DNA of 64,000 nucleotides, taken from assembly GCA_001596155.1 (NCBI GenBank), contig CP014771.1:1860001-1924000 (forward strand), given 5' to 3'. Below the pieces are notes generated by a model. The model was not told the DNA's origin, made no database searches, and saw only the letters and a program-made list of their open reading frames with translations. This DNA comes from Hymenobacter psoromatis (GTDB taxonomy: Bacteria > Bacteroidota > Bacteroidia > Cytophagales > Hymenobacteraceae). The translations under genes and the position numbers were made by a program. Shown piece after piece: positions 41,491 to 49,723 of the stretch (position 1 is its first letter; each line of letters opens with the position of its first letter).

Positions 41491-41855
41491 CTACTCTACC
41501 CGTTTCAGGTCAAGGTCTTGGAAGTCGCAGCTGAAAGTTTGTAGCCGCCTACACCAGCTTCATCTTGATGCTGGCGGCGCGGCCCTGCGCATCGAGAGTA
41601 AAAGAGCGTATTAGTGTCCATCGGTGCTTTAGCTTTTAGCGAGCGCACGCCGTAGCCTTTGGCCATTACCACCTGCCCGTCTTTTACCACGACTATGGCA
41701 ATGCCGGGCACGTCGAAGGCCTTAAGGGTGCGGGCCACGGTGGCATCCACAGCCACCACGTCGAGGCGCGCGGTCACGGGCGGGACCGTTTGGGCCAGGG
41801 CTACTACGTGCCACAGGCTAGCCACAAGCAACAGTGCTAATACTCTTGTTTTCAT
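41491..41855 (-). pseudogene. Serine hydrolase (beta-lactamase family) with large internal deletion
   Basis: The ATG at 41855 opens a signal peptide (MKTRVLALLLVASLWHVVAL) and the start of a beta-lactamase-type serine hydrolase, FDVPGIAIVVVKDGQVVMAK and GYGVRSLKAKAPMDTNTLF. After about 85 residues the family's core, including the SxxK motif, is missing. What follows in shifted frames is the end of such a protein: FTLDAQGRAASIKMKLV in one frame and CDFQDLDLKRVE with TAG at 41491 in another. A deletion joined both ends and frameshifts followed. It cannot be functional. Confidence 0.8.
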
Positions 41856-41938
41856 TAGAAAGAAAAGTTAACAAAATGGCGAAACACGGAGGCGATTTCA
41901 CCGCTATAAGGAAAGCTTACTACCTACTACTTCACAAA

Positions 41939-41984
41939 AAAACGCCATTAAATCAGGTATAGTTATCTGATTTAATGGCGTTTT
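41939..41984. terminator. Terminator of the M28 peptidase gene
   Basis: AAAACGCCATTAAATCAG and CTGATTTAATGGCGTTTT form a perfect 18-bp stem around a 10-base loop, 18 bp after the M28 stop codon. Confidence 0.9.
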
Positions 41985-42001
41985 CGCCGGCAGCCCCTAC
42001 C

Positions 42002-43486
42002 CTACCGCTCCAGCTTGAAGCCGGGCTCGCGGGCGGGCGGCGCGGTGCGGTTGGCCACGGCCCAGCCGGTGAGGTACATCCACTGCGTCATGTGCAGCAG
42101 CTTGTTGTAGTCGATGCGCTTCGGCTCGTCGCGGGGCGTGTGGTAGTCCACGTGCAGCAGCGAGGTGTACATAATGGCCGGGATGCCCAGGCGCGCATAC
42201 GGCAGGTGGTCGGAGCGGAAGTACCAGCCCTCGGGGTGGGTAGGCTTGTCCCACTCGGTATCGAGCTTGAACTTGGGGCCGGCCTGGTTGGCCGCCAGGG
42301 CGGTTTTCACGAGGTCAGAAGAATTCATGTGGGGCGGAGTCGAGCCCAGCAGGGCGGCCGAGTCGGGGGCGTTGCGGCCCATCATCTCGGCATTGAGCAC
42401 GGCCACGATGCTGGATTGCGGCACCGTGGGGTGGCCCGAGAAGTAGGTGGAGCCCAGCAGCCCGCGCTCCTCCGAGCCCTGATACACAAACAGCGCCGAG
42501 CGGCGGGCCGGCTCCTTCTTGAAGGCCCGCATGATGGCCAGTAGCGCCGCGCAGCCAGTGGCGTTGTCGTCGGCCCCATTGTAGATGGAATCGCCGGCGA
42601 TGGGGGCGCGCACGCCGTCGTGGTCCTGGTGAGTGCTGAAGAGGACGTACTCCTTTTTCAACTGCGCATCGGTGCCGGGCATCTTCGCCACGAGGTTCAC
42701 GGACGGGTACTGGAAGCTCTCCACTTTCAGCTCGGCCGTGAGCTGCTGGCCGGGCTGCTGCACCCAGCTGGCCGCGCTGGCCGGCAGCCACATCACGGGC
42801 GGCGTGTTCATCACCTTGGTGCTGGCCGCGCCGGGCAGGCTATAGCGCCCGCGCTCAAAAATGTGGCTCCAATGGTCGTAAACGGCCTGCGAGGGCGCAT
42901 CGGAAATAAACACCACCGCCACCGCGCCGGCCTTCAGCAACTCGCCGGCCTGTCCGCTCCCGCTGAACTTGCCAAACACGTAGCGCCGGTAGCTGATGCC
43001 ATCGGTGGGCGCGCCCGCAATCTGCACGGCCACGGCCTTGCCTTTGACATCGACTTTAGCCAGCTCGGCCGCCGAGCCGGTGCCCACGTACACCAGCGGC
43101 GCGTTGATGCTGGCGTTGGTCGGGGCCACCACCGCGCCCTCTTCGTTCAGCTTAACCTCGTGGGTGCCAATGCGCAGCGTGCTCGCCTTGGTGAGGCGGG
43201 TGCGCTGCAAACTGAACCACTGGAAGTACGTCCCGTCGTCGCCGGCCGGCAGCATGCCGGTGGCCCGAATCTGGTCGGCGAGCCATACGGAGGCCTTCAG
43301 CTCGTCGAGCGTGCCGCCCTCGCGGCCCCGAAAATGGTCGTCGGCCAGCGCAAACAGGTCGCGCTTGATGTCGGCTTCCTTGATGGCGCTTTCGGCGTTG
43401 GCGGGGGGGGTAGGGGCCTTTTTCTGCGCCTGGCCGGCCAGCGGCAGGCTCAGCGCCAGGGTGGCGAGGAGAATTTTAGATTTCAT
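42002..43486 (-). CDS. M28-family zinc peptidase with PA domain
   Basis: The 494-residue secreted protein (MKSKILLATLALSLPLAGQA signal) contains a protease-associated insert around residues 140-230 and an M28 catalytic domain with THQDHDG, YNGADDNATG (bridging Asp), YQGSEERGLLGS (catalytic Glu), VLNAEMMGR and YHTPRDE (last His). Two zinc ions should be bound. It is an aminopeptidase or dipeptidase acting in the periplasm. A perfect terminator follows. Confidence 0.9.
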   Translation of the reverse strand: MKSKILLATLALSLPLAGQAQKKAPTPPANAESAIKEADIKRDLFALADDHFRGREGGTLDELKASVWLADQIRATGMLPAGDDGTYFQWFSLQRTRLTKASTLRIGTHEVKLNEEGAVVAPTNASINAPLVYVGTGSAAELAKVDVKGKAVAVQIAGAPTDGISYRRYVFGKFSGSGQAGELLKAGAVAVVFISDAPSQAVYDHWSHIFERGRYSLPGAASTKVMNTPPVMWLPASAASWVQQPGQQLTAELKVESFQYPSVNLVAKMPGTDAQLKKEYVLFSTHQDHDGVRAPIAGDSIYNGADDNATGCAALLAIMRAFKKEPARRSALFVYQGSEERGLLGSTYFSGHPTVPQSSIVAVLNAEMMGRNAPDSAALLGSTPPHMNSSDLVKTALAANQAGPKFKLDTEWDKPTHPEGWYFRSDHLPYARLGIPAIMYTSLLHVDYHTPRDEPKRIDYNKLLHMTQWMYLTGWAVANRTAPPAREPGFKLER

Positions 43487-43534
43487 TTGGGCTAGGAAAA
43501 TGATGAAGCATGACGTTCTTTTTTAGTTAATTTT

Positions 43535-45328
43535 TCACTTCTGCCTTGCCGCCCAGGCGTCCATTCTTCGCTCCAGCACGGCCAGCGGCATGGCACCATC
43601 CAGCAATAATTCGTCATGAAAAGCTCGGAGCGAGAACTTCGGCCCCAGCTGTTTTTCGTAGCGCGTGCGCAGCTCCCGAATCTTGAGCTGGCCGGTTTTG
43701 TAGGCCAGCGCCTGGCCGGGCCAGGCCATGTAGCGCTCAATTTCGGCGGTGGCACCCGCCTCGGTGGTGGCCTCGTTGGCCAGCATATATTCAATGGCCT
43801 GCTCGCGGGTGAGGCCCTTGGCGTGCATGCCCACGTCCACCACCAGCCGGATGGCGCGGTGCATTTCGGCGCTCAGCGCGCCCAGGTATTGGTAGGGGTC
43901 GGTGTACATGCCCAGCTCCTTGCCCAGGCTTTCGCAGTACAGCGCCCAGCCCTCGCTGAAAGCCGAGTAGAACGCAAACCGCTGAAACTTGGGCAGATTG
44001 GTATTCTCCTGTTGCAACGACACCTGGAAGTGGTGGCCCGGAATGGCTTCGTGCAAAAACAACGATTCCATGCCCGGCGTCTTAAACTTGGTGGCATCCA
44101 GAATGGGCACGTAGAAAATGCCTGGCCGCGAGCCATCGGCCGCGCCGCGATTATACTGCGCGCTGGCCGAAGCCGCCCGAAACGCCTCCGTCTGCCGAAT
44201 CTCGAAAGCCGTTTTCGGCATGCGGCCAAACAGGGGGGGTAGGCCCGGCTCCACGCGCCCCTGAATGGCCCGAAAGCCATTGAGCACCTCCTCGGGCGTT
44301 TTGTAAGGCCGAAATTTAGGGTCGGTGGAAAGCGAAGCCAGCAGCTCGGGCAAGGTGCCGGAGTAGCCAATTTGCTCGCGCACCTGCTCCATTTCACCCT
44401 TGATGCGAGCCACTTCCGAGAGGCCGGTCTGATAGATTTCTTCCGGCGTGCGGGTCGTGGTGGTCCAGTACGCCACCGCGGTGAGGTACATATCGGCCCC
44501 GCCCGGCACGGCCGCGATGCCGGTGCTGGTGCGGGCGGCGGGCAGGTAGTCATCTTTCAAGAACGCCGCCAGCTTGCGATAAGTCGGCACCAGCTCACCC
44601 CGAATAGTGGCCACGTAGGCGGCAGTCAGCCGCTGCTTATCGGCCGCCGAAAACGTGGCCGGCAGCAGCTTGATAGGGCCGTAGAACACGCTCTGCTCGG
44701 GCTCGGCCCCGACCAGCGCTTCCAGCTGCGGTATCATCTTCTGCACCAATACCTTGGGCAGCACTACCCCCATCCGCATTCCGTGCCGGAAATCGGCCAT
44801 CGCGGTGTCGGCCCACGTCGGAAACTGCCGCACGCGGCTCAGCCAATTGTCATAGTCCTGCACCGTTTTGAAGGGTTGCGCGCCCGTGCCCGCGCCCAGC
44901 TGCGCCAGCTCGATGGGCAGCCCGCTAAACTGCGTAAACGGCATCGTCCAGGTGGGCTGCGCCAGGTTCCTGAGCCGGCTCGTCATCTCGTACTGAAACA
45001 CGTCGTAGCTGGTCTGGTCGGCGGCCGTCAGCCGGCTGCGGTCAATGCGGGCCAGCTGGTCGCGGTAGCGCTCATACAGCCGGCGCTGGCTTTGGCGAAA
45101 AGCAGCCGTGCCCGAGTTGGGCAGCTGGTCGTTAAAGCGATTATCGCCCTGCGCGGTGGCTTGCAGCGGGTACAGGCGCGCCTGCTCCTCCCAATAATTC
45201 GTAAACAGCGCCGCCAGCGGCGAAGAGCCTACTGGCCTGGTCATCGGCGCTTTAGCGCGCGTGGGCTGCGCCAGGGTGGGTAGGGCCAGCCCGGCCAGCA
45301 GGCAACCTGCCAGTAGAAAATGCTTCAT
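43535..45328 (-). CDS. DUF885-family metallopeptidase-like protein
   Basis: I use the ATG at 45328 (MKHFLLAGCLLAGLALPTLA), a signal peptide placed 27 bp after a perfect -7 box. The 597-residue helical protein carries LFLHEAIPGHHFQVSLQ, the zinc-binding HExxxGHH motif of DUF885, and SEGWALYCESLGKELG, with the third ligand Glu. Relatives are carboxypeptidase-like zinc enzymes. It is probably periplasmic and acts on peptides. Confidence 0.87.
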   Translation of the reverse strand: MKHFLLAGCLLAGLALPTLAQPTRAKAPMTRPVGSSPLAALFTNYWEEQARLYPLQATAQGDNRFNDQLPNSGTAAFRQSQRRLYERYRDQLARIDRSRLTAADQTSYDVFQYEMTSRLRNLAQPTWTMPFTQFSGLPIELAQLGAGTGAQPFKTVQDYDNWLSRVRQFPTWADTAMADFRHGMRMGVVLPKVLVQKMIPQLEALVGAEPEQSVFYGPIKLLPATFSAADKQRLTAAYVATIRGELVPTYRKLAAFLKDDYLPAARTSTGIAAVPGGADMYLTAVAYWTTTTRTPEEIYQTGLSEVARIKGEMEQVREQIGYSGTLPELLASLSTDPKFRPYKTPEEVLNGFRAIQGRVEPGLPPLFGRMPKTAFEIRQTEAFRAASASAQYNRGAADGSRPGIFYVPILDATKFKTPGMESLFLHEAIPGHHFQVSLQQENTNLPKFQRFAFYSAFSEGWALYCESLGKELGMYTDPYQYLGALSAEMHRAIRLVVDVGMHAKGLTREQAIEYMLANEATTEAGATAEIERYMAWPGQALAYKTGQLKIRELRTRYEKQLGPKFSLRAFHDELLLDGAMPLAVLERRMDAWAARQK

Positions 45329-45354
45329 TAACAAATCAAGAATAAGTAGCAGTC

Positions 45355-45362
45355 CAAAGCTA
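45355..45362 (-). promoter_or_regulatory. -7 box of the DUF885 gene
   Basis: On the minus strand TAGCTTTG matches TAnnTTTG exactly and ends 27 bp before the ATG at 45328. This supports that start over the longer frame, whose 5' end lies upstream of the box. Confidence 0.55.
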
Positions 45363-45497
45363 CGCGGCAGCTTCCGGTTGGCTTGCGATTTCTTTTGCGC
45401 GCCTGTTCCGCGTAAAGTCACCAACCGGCTGGGCAAGGTTGCGGCCAAACCTCCGCCGCGTATTCCGGTTAGCCCCTCGCCCCCATACCCTTCTCCC

Positions 45498-46634
45498 ATG
45501 AACATCGGCATTGTTTGCTACCCCACCTTTGGTGGCTCCGGCGTGGTCGCCACCGAGCTGGGCAAGGCCCTGGCCCAACGCGGCCACAAGGTCCATTTCA
45601 TCACCTATAGCCAGCCGGTGCGGCTCGACTTTTTCAACGAAAACGTCTTCTACCACGAGGTGTACGTGCCCACCTACCCCCTCTTTCAGTTTCCGCCCTA
45701 CGAGTCGGCGCTGGCCAGCAAGATGGTCGATATTGTGCAGAACGAAAAGCTTGACGTACTGCACGTTCACTACGCCATTCCGCACGCCTCAGCCGCCTAC
45801 TTGGCCAAGCAGATTCTGCATTCGCGCGGCATCACGGTGCCCGTGGTTACGACCCTGCACGGCACCGATATCACGCTCGTGGGCAAAGATGCCAGCTACG
45901 AACCAGTGGTCACGTTCAGCATCAACGAGAGCGATGGCGTGACGGCCGTATCGGCCGATTTGCGCCGCGAAACCTACGAGTATTTCCCCGTCGAGCGCAA
46001 GATTGAAGTGATTCCCAACTTCATTGATTTGAAGCGCTTTAAGAAGCAGGATAAGAGCCACTTCCGGGCCGCCATCGCGCCCGAGGGTGAGAAACTGCTC
46101 ATCCACACCAGCAATTTCCGGGCGGTGAAGCGGGTCGAAGACGTGTTGCGCATCTTCTGCGGCGTGCGCAAAGTCATTCCGGCCAAGCTGCTGCTGGTGG
46201 GCGACGGCCCCGACCGCTCGCGCATGGAAAAGCTGGCCCGCGACCTCGACTGCCAGCGCGACGTGCGCTTCCTGGGCAAGCTCGAAGCCGTGGAGGAAGT
46301 CCTCAGCGTGGGCGACCTGTTCCTGATGCCCTCTGAGAATGAGAGCTTTGGCCTCGCCGCCCTCGAAGCGATGGCCTGCGAAATGCCCGTGGTCAGCACC
46401 AACGCCGGCGGCATACCCGAGCTGAACGTCAACAACGTGACCGGCATGCTCAGCAACATCGGCGACATCGACGACATGGTGAAAAACTCGCTCTACGTGC
46501 TCGACGACGCCAACCTGCCCCGCTTCAAAGCCGCCGCCCGCGCCCGCGCCGAGGAGTTTGCCGTCGGCAACATCGTGCCGCTCTACGAAGCCTGCTACGA
46601 GCGCGCTGCGCAGCTGGCACTAAGTGTGCGGTAA
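45498..46634 (+). CDS. bshA: BshA, N-acetylglucosaminyl-malate synthase
   Basis: The ATG at 45498 gives MNIGIVCYPTFGGSGVVATE, the unmistakable start of BshA, and 378 residues of GT4 glycosyltransferase. Other marks are HVHYAIPHASAAYLAKQIL, TTLHGTDITLVG, VIPNFIDLKRF and the EX7E-type SENESFGLAALEAMACEMP. It joins GlcNAc from UDP-GlcNAc to L-malate in the first step of bacillithiol synthesis, in the cytosol. bshB and bshC are not in the window. The stop codon lies inside an inverted repeat that likely ends transcription. Confidence 0.92.
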   Translation: MNIGIVCYPTFGGSGVVATELGKALAQRGHKVHFITYSQPVRLDFFNENVFYHEVYVPTYPLFQFPPYESALASKMVDIVQNEKLDVLHVHYAIPHASAAYLAKQILHSRGITVPVVTTLHGTDITLVGKDASYEPVVTFSINESDGVTAVSADLRRETYEYFPVERKIEVIPNFIDLKRFKKQDKSHFRAAIAPEGEKLLIHTSNFRAVKRVEDVLRIFCGVRKVIPAKLLLVGDGPDRSRMEKLARDLDCQRDVRFLGKLEAVEEVLSVGDLFLMPSENESFGLAALEAMACEMPVVSTNAGGIPELNVNNVTGMLSNIGDIDDMVKNSLYVLDDANLPRFKAAARARAEEFAVGNIVPLYEACYERAAQLALSVR

Positions 46635-46682
46635 GCTTTAGCTTGCCGTTTTAGCACCTTTTTCCGGCAAGCTAAAGCTTAC
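46631..46682. terminator. Inverted repeat terminator after bshA
   Basis: Perfect 18-bp arms (GTAAGCTTTAGCTTGCCG, 46631-46648, and 46665-46682) enclose a 16-base loop. It includes the bshA stop codon and separates bshA from the convergent nucleotidase gene. Confidence 0.85.
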
Positions 46683-46693
46683 TCTACAAGCAC

Positions 46694-47224
46694 TTACAGC
46701 AAAATATCCGCCACCTCCTGCCAGCCGCGCACGCGGCGGTGGCCAGTTTCATGCGCGTTGTGCGGCGCGTCAAACAGCAGCCCTACCCCCCGAAATCCGT
46801 CGAAGTTGTAAGCATTGTCATCAATGAGATAATCGGCGTTGAGAATGCTTTTATCGCCGCAAAACACGAAGTTGCGCCAGGGCAGAAACGGAAAATACTG
46901 CCGAAGCCACTGGTATTTATCGAGAAAGGAATTCGGAAATTCCATCGCGGCGGTAGCGACAAACACCTCATATTTCTGCGCCAGTGCCTCGATAACGCGC
47001 TGGCTATCTTTGATAACCAGCAAGTCGCGGAAGAAGCCCTCGGCATTGGGGTAGGCGCGCAGGGCGGGTTGGTGCTCGGGCACCACGGCCTCATGCGGGC
47101 TCTTGCCACGCAGCGCTGCCAGCGTCAGTTCTACCCGAAAGTCGCGGCCGTACCACTCCTGAAACCGGGCAATGGAGTCGGCCATTACCTCGTCCATATC
47201 AATGGCAATTCGTTGCTTAGTCAT
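46694..47224 (-). CDS. 5'(3')-deoxyribonucleotidase, NT5C type
   Basis: The 176-residue protein is a small HAD phosphatase. IDMDEVMADS at the N-terminus holds the catalytic Asp9 and Asp11, FVATAAME the second motif, and FCGDKSILNADYLIDDNAYN the Lys and the Asp pair for Mg2+. Its length and order fit the NT5C family that dephosphorylates (deoxy)nucleoside monophosphates. Cytosolic. Confidence 0.88.
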   Translation of the reverse strand: MTKQRIAIDMDEVMADSIARFQEWYGRDFRVELTLAALRGKSPHEAVVPEHQPALRAYPNAEGFFRDLLVIKDSQRVIEALAQKYEVFVATAAMEFPNSFLDKYQWLRQYFPFLPWRNFVFCGDKSILNADYLIDDNAYNFDGFRGVGLLFDAPHNAHETGHRRVRGWQEVADILL

Positions 47225-47234
47225 GCGTTGTAGA

Positions 47235-47283
47235 ACGGAGTGTCACTCCATTCAGGCGGGTAGGGGGAAACGGAGTGGCACTC
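47235..47283. repeat. Paired short palindromes
   Basis: GGAGTGTCACTCC at 47235-47247 and GGAGTGGCACTCC at 47271-47283 are each palindromic around one base and lie in the 69-bp gap between two same-strand genes. They can form two small hairpins or one larger one. Confidence 0.7.
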
Positions 47284-47293
47284 CGCTTTACGA

Positions 47294-47830
47294 CTAAAAC
47301 AAGCCCGCCGCCTCGCGCTTCACCACGGCCAGCGCCTGGGCCGTGGGGTCGGCGGCATCAGTCATGAGGCTTTCGAGGATGCGCTTGGCCAGCTCGGTGC
47401 CGCGCAGCTGGGTAGGGTTTTGGAGGCCGTGAAAGGCGCGGTTCACCATCGTCAGCACGTCTTCCTTGGCCTGCTTCACCTGGGCCCAGGCTTCGGGGCT
47501 CATGTAGAGCTGCTGCGAAAAATTGTGCTCAAACTCGTTGCGGATTTCCTGCTGCAAGAGGCGGTGGTAGTCGGCCGCGTTCTGGCCGGCGCTGCTCAGG
47601 CGCACCAAAATATTGCTGGGCGCGATGCGCTCCAGCAGCAGCGTGACGCGCTCATAAGCTTGCAGGCGCAGGGGCAGGGTAGTTTTGCTGCTGTCGAGCC
47701 GCAATTCGATGAGCCGGCGCTGCTGGTCTTTTTCTAAGTGTTGACGAAAAAGCAAATAGATGGCCCCGGCCACGATGAGCGCGGGCAGAATAGTCTTGAG
47801 TAAGTCAAAGAAATAAGTGGTCGCGTCCAT
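47294..47830 (-). CDS. Hypothetical membrane-anchored protein
   Basis: The 178-residue protein has one N-terminal membrane helix (LLKTILPALIVAGAIYLLF) followed by a long charged helical part with RLIELRLDSSKTTLPLRLQAY and YERVTLLLERIAPSNILVRL. Similar proteins occur widely in Bacteroidota and I know no function for them. The cytoplasmic part looks like a coiled or helical bundle. It stands upstream of the nucleotidase gene on the same strand. Confidence 0.65.
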   Translation of the reverse strand: MDATTYFFDLLKTILPALIVAGAIYLLFRQHLEKDQQRRLIELRLDSSKTTLPLRLQAYERVTLLLERIAPSNILVRLSSAGQNAADYHRLLQQEIRNEFEHNFSQQLYMSPEAWAQVKQAKEDVLTMVNRAFHGLQNPTQLRGTELAKRILESLMTDAADPTAQALAVVKREAAGLF

Positions 47831-47982
47831 AAAATAGGAGAAAAGGCTATAGCTTGCCGTGAAACTACGGTAGCGCCGGATTTTATGGCCCTTTCGCGCC
47901 GCAAAACCCTACCCCCACCCGCCCGCGTGAACCGCTGCCTACCCTACCCTGTTAGCAGGAGCGGCCCACCCGGTGGCCGGCG

Positions 47983-47990
47983 TATATTTG
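47983..47990 (+). promoter_or_regulatory. -7 box of the iscA-type gene
   Basis: TATATTTG matches TAnnTTTG exactly and ends 34 bp before the start at 48025. No -33 TTTG is seen. Confidence 0.5.
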
Positions 47991-48024
47991 CCTTATCTAC
48001 ATTCATTCTAAACTCGCTCCAGTC

Positions 48025-48372
48025 ATGGCTACTACCACGCTAGCTCCACCTATCGGCCTCACTCCCCGCGCTTTAGTGGAGGTTAAAAATATTATTCAGG
48101 AGAAAAGCGTGCCCGCCGACTACGGCCTGCGCATTGGCGTGCAGGGCGGCGGCTGCTCGGGCATGAGCTACTTGCTGGGTTTCGACAAGGCCAAGGACCA
48201 GGACGAAGTGTACGACCTCGACGGCGTGCAGCTCATCATGGATAAAAAGCACGCCATGTACGTGCTGGGCATGGAGGTTGATTTTCAGGATGGCCTCAAC
48301 GCCCGCGGCTTCATCTTCAACAACCCCCAGGCCAAGAGCACCTGCGGCTGCGGCTCGTCGTTTTCGGCGTAG
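48025..48372 (+). CDS. IscA/HesB-family iron-sulfur assembly protein
   Basis: The 115-residue protein has the A-type carrier signature: Cys44 in QGGGCSGMSY and Cys107 and Cys109 in STCGCGSSF. These three cysteines hold an iron-sulfur cluster for transfer to client enzymes. IscA, ErpA and SufA cannot be told apart here because no isc or suf genes are adjacent. It is followed after 40 bp by a small antitoxin-like gene and then a terminator. Confidence 0.92.
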   Translation: MATTTLAPPIGLTPRALVEVKNIIQEKSVPADYGLRIGVQGGGCSGMSYLLGFDKAKDQDEVYDLDGVQLIMDKKHAMYVLGMEVDFQDGLNARGFIFNNPQAKSTCGCGSSFSA

Positions 48373-48412
48373 TCCCTACCCCATCTCCCCAGCCCCAAGC
48401 CCACGCAAAGCT

Positions 48413-48601
48413 ATGGATATCAAGTATCTCTCCGATGCCAAGGGCAACATCACGGGGGTTTTTATTCCTATTGAGGAGTGGCAACGCCTGCAAAAGCAAT
48501 ACAACATTGAGGAGGCCGGCCCCGCCGACTCGGGCAAGCAGCTGCGCCAGCAGCTGACCGGTGCCCTGGAACGCCTCAAGCCCGACGACTCAGAGGATTA
48601 G
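48413..48601 (+). CDS. Small antitoxin-like protein without toxin
   Basis: From the ATG at 48413 the frame gives 62 residues starting MDIKYLSDAKGNITGVFIPI, then EEWQRLQKQY and an acidic helix LRQQLTGALERLKPDDSED. This N-terminus, with a variable G/N-rich turn and PIEEW, is the form taken by many small antitoxins of RelE-type modules in Bacteroidota. No toxin gene follows; a terminator does. It may be an orphan antitoxin or have taken on another role in the iscA operon. Confidence 0.6.
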   Translation: MDIKYLSDAKGNITGVFIPIEEWQRLQKQYNIEEAGPADSGKQLRQQLTGALERLKPDDSED

Positions 48602-48621
48602 CTGCCATTTTGACGCTATGT

Positions 48622-48646
48622 AAAGCCCGGTTCTGCCGGGCTTTTT
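48622..48646 (+). terminator. Terminator of the iscA operon
   Basis: AAAGCCCGG, loop TTCTG, CCGGGCTTTTT is a strong stem with a five-T run, 20 bp after the small gene's stop. Confidence 0.9.
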
Positions 48647-48660
48647 CGTGCCCTACCCCC

Positions 48661-49404
48661 CTACTTTGGTTCCGAAGCGCGCGCCAGCACGTGCGCCGCC
48701 GAGCCCCGCCAGTAAGGACCGATGTCGCCCCAGGTGGCGCGCAGCTCGCCGAATTGCCGGGTATAGAGCACGTGCAGGCCCCACACCCAGCCCACCGACC
48801 CGACCCAGCCCGCCAGCACATCGGAGGGGTAATGCACGCCCAGGTACAGACGCGACCAACCCATGCCCAGCGCCCACGCGCAGCCCAGCACCACGGCCAC
48901 CCGGCGCCAGCGCGTGCCCCACAGCAGCACGATACCAGCCGCGGCCAGCGCGGCTGCCGCCATTGAGTGCCCGCTCGGGAAGCTGTAGGAAGTGAGTGGC
49001 GTGAGCGATACCCAGAGGTTGGGGCGGGTGCGCGCCAGCAGGTATTTGGCGGCCAGGTTCAGCAGCTCGGCACCCACCACGGCCAGGCTGAAAAACCCGA
49101 ACGCCCGCCGCTGCCCCGCCAGCCCCAGCCCCAGCGCAATGCTGCCGGCCAGCACCGACCCGCCCACGGGGCCACCCAGGCGGGCCAGCGCCAGGGCCAC
49201 CACATCCTGGGCTGGGCTGGCGTGGGCGTGCAAAAACTCCAGGATGCCGCGGTCGCCGGGCAGGCCCTCGCCCTCCCACACCTCGCGGGCCAGCCGCACG
49301 AAAATGAACCAAGGCAGCACCAGCCCTGCGAATAAGCCGAGCAGCAGCGGCCGGTGGCGTTGCCACACAGCCCGGATTACAAACAAAAAACGATGAAAAA
49401 GCAT
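48661..49404 (-). CDS. PAP2-family membrane phosphatase
   Basis: I use the ATG at 49404 (MLFHRFLFVIRAVWQRHRPL). The 247-residue protein has six membrane helices and the three phosphatase motifs: KYLLARTRP, SFPSGHSMA and SRLYLGVHYPSDVLAG. It should remove phosphate from lipid phosphates such as undecaprenyl pyrophosphate or phosphatidic acid on the periplasmic side. The coding region is very GC-rich. Confidence 0.9.
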   Translation of the reverse strand: MLFHRFLFVIRAVWQRHRPLLLGLFAGLVLPWFIFVRLAREVWEGEGLPGDRGILEFLHAHASPAQDVVALALARLGGPVGGSVLAGSIALGLGLAGQRRAFGFFSLAVVGAELLNLAAKYLLARTRPNLWVSLTPLTSYSFPSGHSMAAAALAAAGIVLLWGTRWRRVAVVLGCAWALGMGWSRLYLGVHYPSDVLAGWVGSVGWVWGLHVLYTRQFGELRATWGDIGPYWRGSAAHVLARASEPK

Positions 49405-49591
49405 AAGGAAGGCCGATGAATTGCTCCCGCATACGGCCCGCGCCCACCGTAGTTGAGGCCTAGTCAATCTGTGCCTTAACCTCAGATTATGCTCAGAATT
49501 CCACTACTCTGGACACGGCGCTGAGCGATTGCCACTGGTTCGGGCCGGCGCTTCGGGAGCCGCGTGCTGGATGCGCTCAGGGGCGATGGTT

Positions 49592-49704
49592 AGTAGCGCG
49601 AACTTTCCAGTTCGCGCGCGCGCGCCAGCGAGCAGGCATAGCCACGCGGCGCGGACGATGATGCTTGCTGGCGCAGTAGCGCGAACTAGAAAGTTCGCGC
49701 TACT
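49592..49704. repeat. Palindromic repeat pair in a 319-bp spacer
   Basis: Two units, at 49592-49617 and 49675-49704, each start AGTAGCGCGAACT and are each nearly palindromic around a short centre. They lie between the PAP2 and ChaN genes (49405-49723). No gene or promoter is visible in the rest of the spacer. Confidence 0.85.
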
Positions 49705-49723
49705 GCGCCCCTGGCCCGAGTAC

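Noticed and set aside
46631..46682. Possible insertion remnant after bshA
   Set aside because: A single 18-bp stem with short loop between convergent genes is best explained as a terminator.
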